Assembly (NCBI GenBank): GCA_024449915.1
Contig: JAMZAV010000319.1
Coordinates: 310,001-374,000, forward strand
From: Sweltsa coloradensis
Lineage: Eukaryota > Arthropoda > Insecta > Plecoptera > Chloroperlidae
Direction of reading: 5' to 3'
Length of the DNA stretch: 64,000 nucleotides
Shown here piece after piece: positions 11,985 to 24,237 of this stretch. How positions within the stretch are numbered: the stretch's first letter is position 1; every line of letters begins with the position of its first letter. Made by a program: the position numbers and the translations under genes. The notes under the pieces were generated by a model, which saw nothing but the letters and a program-made list of their open reading frames with translations, had not been told where the DNA came from and searched no databases.

Positions 11985-13578
11985 TATATAAGAAATAAGT
12001 AAAAGGTTTTGAAAGCATAAGACAAGATTTTTATAACAAACGCTTTGCGTTGGTTGATGTAAAATCCCGTAATATTACTTAAAATTGTAATTGTTATTGA
12101 AAATGTTAATAAAGACATGCAAACATGAGTATAATATGCATAATGTGACAAATTATCATTCATAATAAAAAAGAATGATAACAGAAAACACCATCTAATA
12201 ACATTTTCATCGCAATATCTAGCCACACATTTTTCGATGATTGCCGGACTCACTTTACCGTATGTAGTAGACTGGAATTTTACAATAAATAACCCGCATA
12301 AGTTACATATTTTAAATGAGTTTTCTTTATATATAAATTGAACCCCTTCTTCTAAATAAAGCATATTATAGAGCCCACTACTTGACTTAAAATTTAAAAT
12401 TCCTGACCTCACATTTCTTTACGTTTTTCCTCACTACATCTTCAGTGATCACTTCAGATAACAAATGGTAGCCTGGAAACTGGAACTGTTGAGTTGACAA
12501 CTACTGCTATGAATTACGACTATTTGTTACCGGCTACATATATAAGGGCTTAATTTCATTATAACTTATCATAATCAACTGTATAATGGTAACATTTATC
12601 ACTCATCTCATGGATGTGTTAAATATTAATCTTATATTATTTTATAAATGTTAAGGATGAGACAAAATCACTACAGTGGATGGGCTACAAGGTCTGTTTT
12701 CCTGTCCCATTCGGTAATTTTTAACCAGTGTGCTAATTAACAAAAATCATGATGAATACAATTAATTATTTAATTAGGTTGCTAATATAATAGTGTTTTA
12801 TGTACTGTGCAAGTGTTTCCTTCCGAGTGTTCTTGCGTGTTTTTAGCAATAAAGCTTGTGCTTGTCTAATTGGATTCCTAGTTATTCGTGTGGAGTTGTA
12901 CCTCTGGTTATCCAAAGTATTTGTTAATTTTTGCCCTGTGTGCTTATTATAGAGAATAATAATAAATAAAATAAATAAAGTTCATAATGATGTTGATAAT
13001 ATTGCTAATAATATTTGTATATGAGAAAAAATGTACTTTTTTAGTCATTTTTGTTATTCACTCATGTCACATAATAATTATTCTTGTCATACTCAGTATT
13101 TTATATGGCTTTGTTAACTAAATAAGCTTTACAATATAATTGAGTCAACCATTCATTCCGCTGACAACACGATAGCGTGTGCGCTTCTCCCCGTACGACC
13201 CTGTCCAAGAAACCTAGGAAATTATAGCGTTTTGTCTTTGCCGAATTATCGTTCATTACTAGCGATTAATCTTAGGTTCGGATGAGGCGAACCTAACCTA
13301 TATATAAACACAAGCTGGCACATGAAACAAGGCAATCTAAAAATTATTTATTTTGTGAGCGAGGTTTTAGTTAATGTACGCTGTCATTGTTGAAACACGC
13401 AGGATACTAGATAAGAGATGATAAGATAATGATCCGACAGTGATTCTAGGAAATAAATTGTTTCATTATTTGTGACATCACTTTATATTTGCTTACAAGG
13501 ATAAATGAACGTTAGGTATGTTGAACATTGCATTTTTTGTTGTTTGGTATCTAAATTTTACTATTATAAACTTTGTAA

Positions 13579-13581
<3 letters not shown>
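11985..13581. other. AT-rich DNA, no recognised gene
   Basis: A 143-codon minus-strand open stretch (11981-12412) opens with a GTG, not an ATG. It is hydrophobic toward its end and has no recognised domain, so I treat it as chance. Confidence 0.45.
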
Positions 13582-13614
<33 letters not shown>

Positions 13615-14055
13615 TTAAGTATCTTTACGGTAAATAATCACGCACAGTATTATAAAAAATAACTTTAATCCCAACGTTTCAGAAAAACTATGTTTCCATT
13701 TTCAAGGGAAGGTTAAAAACAAAAATTCAATAAAACAACAACAGCATTATAAAAAAAAAAAAAAATGGAAACAAAAAACACACTACCTTGCAAACATAGA
13801 AAATTACAAAGATCCAATTGCAGTGAACCTAAAATCAAATCACTTGGTTGCATTGTGAGTGTGACTTCTTGTTACCATTCTAGCAGGCCTATCGCTGTCT
13901 TCATGTCTGTCTGTTGTTTTTAACCTTCCCTTGAAAATGGAAACATAGTTTTTCTGAAACGTTGGGATTAAAGTTATTTTTTATAATACTGTGCGTGATT
14001 ATTTACCGTAAAGATACTTAAAACATTAACCATGGATCACGAAAGCTTAAGACAA

Positions 14056-14090
<35 letters not shown>
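13582..14090. mobile_element. Penelope-like inverted terminal pair PLE1
   Basis: Near-perfect inverted arms (13612-13724 and 13915-14024) enclose about 190 bp and are bordered by (TA)n tracts at 13582-13611 and 14061-14090. Each arm contains CTTGAAAATGG, then a stem-forming segment, then CTGAAACGTTGG. This matches the CUGANGA...GAAAC layout of degenerate hammerhead-like motifs known from Penelope-like elements. The motifs point away from each other. No reverse transcriptase is present. Confidence 0.6.
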
Positions 14091-14095
<5 letters not shown>

Positions 14096-14280
14096 AAGCA
14101 AAATAAAGACTATCTTTTTATCTACCTACCTACTTCGGCAGAGTTTAAATTTTTGTTGTCCATCATTCAGAAAATGTAAAGTTAATTGATGTATTAAATA
14201 AATTGGTGTTGTAATATTATTATTTTAAACTAAATAAATAAAAATAAATAAATTGTATTTAGAGTCTACCCACTCAGTTA

Positions 14281-15048
14281 TTGGATGAGCGTAGCGAGCG
14301 AAGCGAGTGAAGCGAAGACTTCAATTTCACTGACCCCCAAAAAATTTAGCTCGGTGTTTTTTTTTTTTTTTTTTTTTGTCTGTTTGTTAACTCTCTACCA
14401 GGCAAACGGCATATCCGATCTTGATGAAAATTTGACAGGACCTTCGAAATCTCTGAACTTAGAGGTGTATTGTTTTTGGGTACAATCGAAGAAATATTTC
14501 TCATGAATATCGTACTTTTACGATTTTTTTCGATTTTTAGTGCAATATTTTCGTGCCATTTGGGCCAATTCTGACCAAACGGGTGGAGCTACAACTTTCA
14601 TATTATACATGGACATTAAGGTTATGGTGATTGAGTACATTTTGAAAGAAAAAGTTGAAAAAGTTAGCCAGAATCTATAGAAATAAAGCTTTTAATATAA
14701 GATTCTTTGTTTTTGTACGATATTTTCGTGCCATTTGGACCATTTCTGACCAAACGGGTGGGGCTTCAACGTTCATATTATACATGGACATTAAGGTTAT
14801 GGTGATGTAGTACCTTTTGAAAGAAAAAGTTGAAAAAATTAGCCAGAATCCATAGAAATAAAGCTTTTAATGTAAGTTTTTTATGGTAAATAATACTAAT
14901 TGACAAGAAACAAAAGAAACTTGACATCATTCACCTACAATGCGTAGGCAGCAAAACAAAGCACTTGCAAAAGTAAAGATATCCCACGCAAACTAAAAAC
15001 TTTAAAAAGCTCATCCATCAACGCGGCGGGACTTTAGCGTTTTCCTAG
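14281..15048 (+). mobile_element. HINE family B, copy B2
   Basis: The 5' TTGGATGAGCGTAGCGAGCG is followed by a T tract. The 3' end has GCTCATCCA, an AACGC/GCGTT hairpin and CCTAG. It sits in SINE C between CAGTTA and TATAACTG. The uninterrupted SINE at 25665 reads CAGTTATATAACTG, so there is no target duplication. An internal duplication of about 160 bp (roughly 14540-14700 and 14700-14870) is also present in B3. Confidence 0.92.
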
Positions 15049-15155
15049 TATAACTGATTTTCAGTGGGGGACTTTAAATCAAAGCGACTAAGCCAACCCT
15101 GTAGGCCCCGACGCAATCGGCGAGTGAGCGATAACCAACCAAAGATCGTTATTTT

Positions 15156-15910
15156 TTGGATGAGCGAAGCGAAGACTTCAATTTCACTGACCCCCCAAAA
15201 AATTTAGCTCGGGTGTTTTTTTTTTTTTTTTTTTTTGTCTGTTTGTAACTCTCTCCCAGGCAAACGGCATATCCGATCTTGATGAAAATTTGACAGGACC
15301 TTCGAAATCTCTGAACTTAGAGGTGTATTGTTTTTGGGTACAATCGAAGAAATATTTCTCATGAATATCGTACTTTTACGATTTTTTTTGATTTTTTGTG
15401 CGATATTTTCGTGCCATTTGGGCCAATTCTGACCAAACGGGTGGGGCTACAACGTTCATGTTATACATGGACATTGAGGTTATGATGATGTAGTACATTT
15501 TTAAAGAAAAAGTTGAAAAAGTTAGCCAGAATCTATAGAAATAAAGCTTTTAATATAAGTTTTTTGATTTTTTGTGCGATATTTTCGTGCCATTTGGTCC
15601 AATTCTGACCAAACGGGTGGGGCTACAACGTTCATATTATACATGGACATTAAGGTTATGGTGATGTATTACCTTTTAAAAGAAAAAGTTGAAAAAGTTA
15701 GCCAGAATTCATAGAAATAAAGAAAGCTTTTAATATAAGTTTTTTACGGTAAATAATAAAAATTGACAATAAACAATAGAAACTTGACAACAATCACTAC
15801 AATGCGTAGGCAACAAAACAAAGTACTTGCAAAAGTAAAGATATCCCACGCAAACTAAAAACTTTAAAAAGCTCATCCATCAACGCGGCGGGACTTTAGC
15901 GTTTTCCTAG
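15156..15910 (+). mobile_element. HINE family B, copy B3
   Basis: Very similar to B2, including the internal duplication, but with a shorter 5' iterated block. It is inserted about 107 bp further into the same SINE. The right flank TAATAGGAAATATAG matches the uninterrupted SINE exactly and the left flank differs by one base, so no target duplication is visible. Confidence 0.9.
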
Positions 15911-16187
15911 TAATAGGAAATATAGCAATCAGTGGTATGGACAGTGCGAACACCCGCGAATCAACGCCAGAATCAACAAGGCCGATTCAGCACAACTCTG
16001 AATTTATTATGTGCTTCGTTGCTAGGACGGCTCCAAAGTCACCGTTTACAAACTCCTAAGACAAGAACTGATGGACTTAAGTCCAAATCAGAAGTTAAAA
16101 AACTTCTGACTATGGCGGGAATCGAACCCTGGACCTTCTGCATTGGAAGCAGATACGCTAACAACAAGACCAACGAGCCACACAAAG

Positions 16188-17609
16188 CTTAGGTGCATTT
16201 TATTAATTAGTGTGCATTTATGTACTTCATTTTATTCCGTTATCCTCTTTTCAGAATCAGTTTTTTATATCAAATAGCATAGACGTAAATAATTAAATAA
16301 ATAAACTTTTAGCGTTTTTGACAGATATCACTAAAAAATAGACTTTTTGTAAATATTTTTCTACAATCGATTTATGAAAAGGGCCATGAAGAAACATTCA
16401 TATAATATTTAATTCTTTCTTAATTGAGTTTAAGTATCGAACAAATGGGGCACAAGTAAATCGACTTCATAAATCGGTTCAAGCTGTGACGGACATGCAG
16501 TTCTAACGAGACTTAAACTGTAGAAAGCAACAAGTGTGATAGAAAGGGAACGAATCTCTGTTTCTGTCTCAGCTAAAAACCCTTCTTAACCCTTAACCAG
16601 ACTTAATACGAACTGAGATCAAGGTAAGAAGAGCGACGAACTGTGAAGTAAAACATGTTGTTAATTAAAAGTCAATCTTCTTTTAGAAGAAATCTTTTTC
16701 TTTTCTAAATTATTAACATTTCCTTCTTTCGTATCTACTTTTCAACATTCTCAGCTTTCTTGTGCTCGGTTGGTAAATGTTTCTGAAGTTTTAATTTAGA
16801 ATTTTCCGTTCTACTTTCCAATCTTTCCTCATTTATTGAATTACAAAGCTGTTTTTTTGCATTATTGCTTAATTAAATAACTCTCGTGGATTTTGTTGCT
16901 TGCTGTGTAGAAAACTTTTTATTAGGTCGCCATCGACAAAAACGTAAGGAGATACAGAAAGAAGATACTAGGAGAACAGATATTTTGATTGAAATATTGT
17001 TTTGAAATATATAAGTGTAAATCCTTATAGTATCATTTTTAAGCTTAAGCAAATTTGATCGTTTTAAAATATTAGAACATGGTTAATTGGTAAATTAATT
17101 TCTCCTTTTTCAAAGAAAATACGAACTTGAAATGTTTAAACATAAGTTTATTTATAACCACTAATTAATTAAAAATACATGAGGTCAAACTTAAGTTTTA
17201 ACACAAATAAATTTTGTAGCATTTTTAGAAATTGTGAACTTTACATCTACTTACATAAAAATGATTACCTCAATCGTTTTATCATCTGCATAATCATGTA
17301 ATTAATCATTTTGTTCTCTACAATATTTCACCTAGTTAGATTTGATTCAAACAAGCTAAGCCATTTACAAACGAAGCTCATTTAAGCTTGATTAATCAAT
17401 TTAATGAATATAACATAAAGTGAATAAGTTGTTATAAATGTACCTAATATATGAATGTAATGTCCTTAGTTTTGAATTACTATTCAGAAATTGGTTGAAT
17501 AAATAATAAGATAATAAATAACAACGAAAAACGCTTATTCCATCCATCGATAACAATCAAGCTGTAAAATGTTTAGAAACGATTCGTTGCGTGTCCATTA
17601 ACACCAATA
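16188..17609. other. AT-rich unique DNA
   Basis: No gene, tRNA or interspersed repeat was recognised. Confidence 0.5.
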
Positions 17610-18012
17610 CACAAATAAAATAAATAAAGAATAAATTCATATTTACAGTCTATCCAACTGGTTTCAAAAAAGATTTTCAGTGGGAGAAATCAAATTTAAA
17701 ACCGGCCAAGCCAACCCTGTAGGCGTCGACACTAACGAAGAGCGAACAATGACCAACTAGAGACCAGTATATTTAAGTAGGAAACACCAATCAATCAAGC
17801 AGGACACGATTCCACCCGCGGACAGCACCAGAATCAACTAGGCTGATTCGGAACAACCTAAGAATTTATAATGTGCCTAGTTGCTAGGACGGCTCCTTAG
17901 TCACCGTTTACAAAATCCTAAGTTAAAAAATGATGGACTTAACTTCTGTCTTAAGTGGAAATCGAACCCTGAAGCAGAGTCTCTTAACACAAGACCAACG
18001 AACCATACAAAG
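17610..18012 (-). mobile_element. SINE C, diverged copy C3
   Basis: Collinear with C1 and C2 at lower identity, with several indels. Shared motifs include AGCCAACCCTGTAGG, GTTGCTAGGACGGCTCC and AATCGAACCCTG. The tRNA-like head has lost part of its anticodon region. Frames at 17881-18173 overlap this repeat and are not genes. Confidence 0.8.
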
Positions 18013-18109
18013 GAAAACATTAAATGTGGTTTTGTGAGAACTATAGCCTGTACGAAAAAATATTGTAATGTGATAGTAATTAAGTTTTTTATTAGAATTT
18101 TAACTAGGA

Positions 18110-18796
18110 CTAGGAAAACGCTTAAGTCCCGCCGCGTTGTTGGATGAGCGTAATTGGTGCATTGAGCTGCCATGTGTTATGCGGATTTTCTGTTGTTCTG
18201 TGAAAAAATCATATCTAAGTTGAATTTTTTTAAATTAAATTAAATTAAATAAAAAAATAACTTAAATTTTTAAATTTTTAATCAATCGTAATTTAAAAAA
18301 AGGAAAAAATCGTAAAATTGCAATTTTCATAAGAAATAATTATTTGATAGCGCTCAGATTTCACACGAATATATAAATTCATGAAATTGAGGTTCTGTGA
18401 AAAAAACATTACGATCGGATAAAGCATGTAGGGGCTATAAGCCCAAGAAATTTTAAAAATCGAAAAAAGTCGTAAAATTGCGATTTTTTAAAGACATTTA
18501 TCTTTCGATAACGCTCAAATTTCACACGAATATATCAATTCATAAAATAAAGGTTCTGTGAAAAAATTATTACAATCGGACAAAGCATGTAGGTCTTATA
18601 AATCGAAGAATTTTGTTAAAAATCGAAAAAAATCGTAAAATTGCGATTTTCATGAGAAATAATTTTCCGATTGCGCTCAAAAACGTGGCAGTTCTAAGTT
18701 CAGAGATTTCGAAGGCCTCCATAAAATTTCATCGCAATCGGAGTATCGGTTTAGCCGGAATCGTGTGGACAAACAGACAAAAATACAAAAAAAAAA

Positions 18797-18844
<48 letters not shown>

Positions 18845-18902
18845 CATTCCGGAATTTTTTCTCCGGTGTAGTAGAATGGAATCTTCGCTTCGCTCATCCA
18901 AA
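18110..18902 (-). mobile_element. HINE family A, copy A4
   Basis: On minus, the 5' end is TTGGATGAGCGAAGCG at 18902. A (GAAA)n/(TTTC)n tract at 18799-18844 follows in the position where other copies carry poly-T. The body has repeated CGTAAAATTGCGATTTT-like units, and the 3' end is CATCCAACAACGCGG then CCTAG at 18110. The lysine-rich frame at 18613-18933 is the microsatellite. Confidence 0.9.
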
Positions 18903-19462
18903 AACGCTTAAGTCTCGCCGCGTTGATGGATGAGCTTTTTTGTAAGTTTTTAGTTTGCGTAGGACCACCTTTCCTTTGCAAGTGCTTTTTGAATGCATTG
19001 TAGACGATTGTTGTCAAGTTTCTATTGTTACTTGTTAATTGTTATTATAAACCTAAAAAAACTCATATTAAAACCTATATTCTATGGATTCTGGCTAACT
19101 TTTTCAACTCTTTCTTTCAAAAAGCAATACATCACCATTACCTTAACGTCAATGTAAAATATGAACGTTGTAGCCTCACCCGTTTGATCAGAATCGGCCC
19201 AAATGTCACGAAAATATCCCACTAAAAATCGGGGGAAAACCGTGAAAGTACGACATTCATGAGAAATATTTCTTCGATTGTACCCAAAAACGTGGCAGGT
19301 CTAAGTTCAGAGATTTCGAAGGTCCCCTCCAATTTTCATCAAGATCGCATAGGCCTATGCCGTTTGCCCGGTAGAGAGCGAACAAACAGAAGAAAAAAAA
19401 AACATTGGAGCTAAATTTTTTGAGGGGTCAGTGAAATTGAAGTGTTCGCTTTGCTCATCCAA
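18903..19462 (-). mobile_element. HINE family B, copy B4 fused to A4
   Basis: On minus this starts TTGGATGAGC at 19462 and keeps the AACGC/GCGTT hairpin. It lacks the terminal TCCTAG and runs straight into the 5' terminus of A4. Other family B landmarks (AACGTTGTAGCC, GCCGTTTGCCCGG) are present. Confidence 0.88.
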
Positions 19463-20795
19463 TTAATTAAATGAATATCTAAACTACAACCCGCAACCGA
19501 TTATTATATTTCAATATTTTTTCTTGCTCTTTTTTCTTGTTGTTCTAACAAAACCACTTAGTTGTCTAGAATCATTTTTTAAAAAGATATTTTGAGTCGT
19601 TCTCGAGAATCACGAAAAAACTGTAATTTCGCGTGGTTTTAATTTAGCGACTATCCCATCCTCTTAATTTCCCTGGTTCCGTGCTGAGAAATAATCCATA
19701 CTCTTTACTTAACAGATTCACGTGCAAAGGCAATAATGTGTGTTTAGTTTCTTGGCTTTCAATCCGTGTAAAGCTGAACTTTAAGACTTGATGCTAAGTT
19801 GTTAATTGAGAAGTTGGTCGATGGCGGGTGTAACAAGTATAAATAACGCTGCAAGAAGCCTAGACGTACACAACATATACGCACGTGCGTGCCCAAGTTG
19901 GCTAACATTTTATTATGTATTTTGATTGATTTATTTAGTTGTTTATTTAATAACCCAACAATCAAGACGCTTCCCACATAAAAATAATAGTTATTTATTA
20001 AACAATGACAACAAAATTTACTAAAAGTGACAGCGACAGCGATAACGTTAGCGACAAAAGTCGATTAACATCGACAACTTTAGTGAGAAAGACAAGTGAG
20101 AACTGCCACCTCGAATTTTCGTCATACTAAATTAAAAAGTAATTACTTACGTTTGCTGTATGTAGTTGTTTATTACGTTGAGAAAACATAGGCAGACGAC
20201 ATTAAAAATGTTAAATTTGTAATTGTTGCCAAAACACAGGTTATAAGCTTGTATAGCTTCTCACTAAAGTTGTCACTCACTGTCACTGACGCTGTCACTT
20301 TGTGAACATGATATATTTACAACAGAACAACTAAGACTAAACTAAGAAGTACGATGACATTCATTCAGGCCGACAATTCAGCGCCGAGGCTATGCCCCGC
20401 TTGAGAAACGGTTGTTGGGAGATATAATATAATGTACAACAAATAATTAACATTTTATTTATATTTATTTTGTCTTTCACATTGGTGTGCAAATGTGAAT
20501 GTGGCTAAATTAAATAAGGATAATTTCGTATAGATGTTATAATATTTTACTGTTTTTGAAACGAAGGCCACACACGATTCAAGTAAATCGTTAGGGCAGA
20601 TTCATTCAATAGTGTGTAATGAAATAAATACATAATAAAAAGGTGTATTGCAGATAAATAGGACTACAGTATCAGTGATGTCATAGAAACGCTGCATACG
20701 TACAGATCAAAACAATCAACTTCCCCTTCACTCCCCTCACTTTACTTAAGCTAAATATGTTTATTCAAATTACCGTTGATTTGCACAAGAATTAA
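19463..20795. other. AT-rich DNA, one foldback
   Basis: Apart from the inverted repeat at 20025-20303, nothing was recognised. Confidence 0.45.
20025..20303. mobile_element. MITE-like inverted-repeat element
   Basis: The outer inverted ends read AAGTGACAGCG and CGCTGTCACTT. Inner matches GACAACTTTAGTGAGAA and TTCTCACTAAAGTTGTC face each other across about 150 bp. No clear target duplication was seen and no coding content is present. Confidence 0.55.
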
Positions 20796-21242
20796 TTAAC
20801 TTTCAACTCTCTCGAAAGACTCGCAGCGAAAACGGTGCAAGATTATGACGAATTCTTCTTGAATAATGTTCAATATTTAAAGAAAATTTACGAGAAAACT
20901 AGGGATATTATTAACCGTTCCTAGGCTTTGCATAACTTCCCTCGTAACAAATTGCCTGACGCACCCAACCCACCGCCTGCTTTCCGCACCATCAAAGAAT
21001 ACAACGATAAGAAAAACTCTTTTCCGAGTACCATTGGTAAATACATTTTCTATTTTATTTCAAGTTTTCTCTTTCTGACGGTTTCTCTCGGGTTTCACAT
21101 AAGCTGCTTACTGTGGCTAGGACCGATAGCAATCCGCAGATATCGCAGGGGAAAAACAAGTTTAAAGTATTTTCCCATGGTATTGTCGACCAACGCTTCG
21201 AACGCGCAATGCGGGAAAGCGTGTAAGCGACTTGCGGTATAG
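20796..21242 (+). pseudogene. Possible degraded exon or pseudogene, unknown product
   Basis: One frame stays open for 148 codons except for a single TAG at 20922. The first part is charged (residues such as DYDEFF and KKIYEKTRD). The part after the TAG has a proline-rich LPDAPNPPPAF stretch and a hydrophobic segment (FYFISSFLFLTVSLGF). A donor-like GGTAAAT lies at 21036, after which composition becomes pyrimidine-rich, so an exon could end there. There is no family match I can name. It may be a decayed exon or chance. Confidence 0.25.
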
Positions 21243-21429
21243 GTATAAACCGAAACGAGGAAAAAAATGTAACATATTGTAAGCCTTTAATCTGGTGAAT
21301 TGTAACCGGATTTTGTTTTCTAATTATGGAACGAGATCGAAAAAGACGATAGGCGATCTGGTGATGCGCCTATACTGATGACGATATAAACACAATAAAG
21401 CCACCAAAGAAATAAAGAGATTAATGTAG

Positions 21430-21725
21430 CTAAACAAGTATGAGTGTACCGAAACGCGGGAGCAAAGCTACTTTTATCAACAGATGGCGAGGATGGATAT
21501 AAAAATAAGTTATTTTCAAGCATAAAAATATCGTTTTTGGTGGAGGCGCCAAGAATTTACATGTAAATCTAATGCCAGGCTTACCAAGTTCATTTGACCC
21601 TGAGGATCACAGAAAACATTCTGGATCATTGTTGCCCAATGTAAACACAGCATGCCAATAGTAGGAGGTCATGTTCTGTTTTTATCGTGAGACGTGACAC
21701 ACGCCCAGATGGACGGACGGGAAGA
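21430..21725 (+). repeat. Interspersed repeat H, copy H3
   Basis: Shares with 29378 and 60296 a GGGAGC(G/A)AAGCTACTT-like start, a TTGGTGGAGG(T/C)GCC motif and the 3' block TATCGTGAGACGTGACACAC followed by GACGGACGG. Confidence 0.65.
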
Positions 21726-21867
21726 AACGTGATGTTTATAGACAAGCTTTGCGAAGAAAGCATTTAGTAATTTGGAAATTTAGACGAGCAAGACATCCCA
21801 AGGGGAAGGTACTTGACGCAAAACCTGCCAATCACTTTCTGTACATCCGGGATATATAAACACACAC

Positions 21868-22050
21868 ATAACAAAAACTTGTAAAAATACAGCCAAACCT
21901 TACACACTCAAAATAAATTAGATCTAAAAAAAGGGCCAAGCTCATCTACCCTTACACATTTGCGCATTCTTAATTCATAAACGTACAGTGTCCCGTAACA
22001 GCATCCTTGAAAAGCTTGGCAAAATAGACTTTTCAATATTAATTTAAATG
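21868..22050 (+). repeat. Interspersed repeat K, copy K1
   Basis: It begins ACAAAAACTTGTAAAA and aligns in order with 22853-23010 (ACAGCCAA, GCATCCTTG, TATTATTT). Identity is moderate. Class unknown. Confidence 0.6.
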
Positions 22051-22084
22051 TGATAGTTCATCCAAGTTCTTTTTTTTCTAATTA

Positions 22085-22345
22085 ATTCAAACGTAATATC
22101 ATTTAGATTTGGTATGATGCTCTAGTAACTATGTGGAACAAAAAAGATGCAGGTGAAAGCCGATTTAATAAATTTCCCAAAACACCAATTTTCGCTATTT
22201 TCTGGACCAAAAAAATGAAAAATTCATATAAAATCACACTTACAAGATATAATTTTTTAAACAGACATTTTAGTGTAGTATTGTGCTATAGATTATGTGG
22301 TAAAAAATAATTTTTTGGGTTAATAGCCGCCTTAAATTGTTAATA
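22085..22345 (+). repeat. Interspersed repeat J, copy J1
   Basis: The reverse complement of 30598-30865 aligns along its length (GATGCTCTA, CTATGTGGA, AAATCACA, GATTATGTGGTAAAAA). It is non-coding and of unknown class. Confidence 0.7.
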
Positions 22346-22852
22346 GCAAAACACTGCAGTGATGATTCCGGGCGTGTGTTTAATCACGCAATAGTCTGAA
22401 AGAAACATTAATCCACCAGGTACATCAAACTCGTCCTCTATGCATAACAAAACTTTGTAATCTAATAACAAACCAAGTTTGATGTGGAACTACCGTGACT
22501 AGCCACCATTCATACCCTGCACTACTCGCCTTTATTACCATCAAGCTTTAGAATTGATGCATTTCAAACTACGCGTTGGTATTATACTTGCAAACTCAAA
22601 AGAAACTACATCGATAAATTGCTGCTACGTTATTCTGGTTTTCACTCGTCTCAAATTGCAAAATAATTTCTTGCTCGAGGAATGATTTAGATATTGTAAG
22701 TTGACTTGGATGGATGTGAGCTATATGATGCCCTACCCTGTTCCTTATAGTATTAAACAATTCAATTGCACTTTACACGAGCAGAATGTTAAACTTTAAT
22801 AAATGTCCCCGAAATATCTCATTTAACAATTTAACCGTTTAAAGTATTACTC

Positions 22853-23010
22853 ATACAAAAACTTGTAAAAGGACAGCCAAGTCTAACGCACTTAAAAGCA
22901 TTGAGATACCATTCTACACTTGCGTACTCTCAATACGTATTGTACTACGCCTCGTGACTGCATCCTTGCAAAAAATTGCAAAAATTTATTTGCAACTATT
23001 ATTTGAAACG
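22853..23010 (+). repeat. Interspersed repeat K, copy K2
   Basis: Second copy of the repeat at 21868, same orientation, about 1 kb downstream, with repeat J between the two. Confidence 0.6.
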
Positions 23011-24237
23011 TAAAAATTTATTTTGCCAAGATTTGCAAGGATGAAGTTAAATCGTGTAATGAATTTATGCCTTAAAAGTCATGGCGTCCATGATCATGGA
23101 CATGAAATTCCGAATTTAAATCCGGGTAAATGATAAGTTTTTCAGTTTGACCATATTTTTTAATTTTTTTTGGTGAATTAAAAAATAAATTTAAAAAATC
23201 CCCATTTCAATGGGATAAATTGTACCTTTATTAGAGAAGATTGAAAATGTACATCCGCAAAAATTGCTAAAAATGTGAAAATTTTGGTTTTGCCCGGAAA
23301 TGTAATATTGTTGTAGTATTGCTGTTTTTTTAGATAAGCAAAATCTAAAATCTACCAAAAATTCAGAAAAAAATCTCATTTAGAAATGTGCTTCAAATTT
23401 AAATTTGAACTTAAATTGTAGCTTTTATTTCAAATCCAAAATTTGGCCCAAATTCCTTAAAAATCGTCCTAAAAAATATTGAAAAATATCAAAATACTCA
23501 GAACAAAATAAGAAAAATGAATTGTTTGTTGAAAATGACCTAATAAGCACCAATTTAATTCGTGACTGAGAGGGTTAAGAGTACGAAAATGTAGACGGGT
23601 TCATAAGCATGGTTCTTCTTTTAGATCACAATGCTTTTGTGTGCGTAAAGCTAAGCTGTCCTTCAACAAGTTTTTTTTCGTATGTGTGGGATCTCATTAC
23701 TTTTTTAAGTTCAATTGCAAAATTTAAATGTAAAATTAGAATAATTGTATTACTGTACAGCGTTAAGTATTAATTGCTATGGTATTACCAAGAAACAATA
23801 CAAGAGTGTAAAATAACTAACACCCGCCAACACTTAGTTGTATACACATTGTAGTCAATAAGTTCATAAAAATACATTTTTGTACCATACAAAATGATTA
23901 TGTTAGAACCTTGGTTTCGATGCCTTCCAGTTAAAACCTTTTCTTTAAAGTACGTATAACAACACTATTAACTTAATGTCCATGCAAAATTTGAATGTTG
24001 TAGATCCACCCATTTGATCAGAATCGCCGGGCAATAAATTGGCGAATTAGCTATTATTATGAGGAGTAACCAATTTAACTAATTTTGAACGTGTTTCAAC
24101 TCATTTTTTCACCCAGAAAGAATGTTCGTACCCCGACCAAATTTGGTAAAAAAAGAAGATGACAGTTTTCAAATTCATTTCACGTTTCATGACGGCTGGG
24201 TGACACCTAGAAATGATATATAAATGAATGCAATGTA
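23011..24237. other. AT-rich unique DNA
   Basis: No gene was recognised. A segment near 23940-24030 faintly resembles family B (GTCCATGCAAAATTTGAATG) and may be an old fragment. Confidence 0.45.

Larger units (their letters stand above)
14222..16187 (-). mobile_element. SINE C copy C1, split by two HINE insertions
   Basis: Three pieces (14222-14280, 15049-15155, 15911-16187) join to match the uninterrupted copy at 25665-26090. The right end, read on minus, is tRNA-like: a GTTAGCG A-box region, a CTGC/GCAG stem with CCA in the anticodon position, and a B box GGTTCGATTCC. The left end is an AATAAATAAA-type tail. The copy is therefore a minus-strand tRNA-derived SINE of about 430 bp. Confidence 0.88.

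Noticed and set aside
11981..12412. 143-codon minus-strand ORF
   Set aside because: It opens with GTG, not ATG, overlaps the family A end, has AT-driven composition and has no recognised domain.
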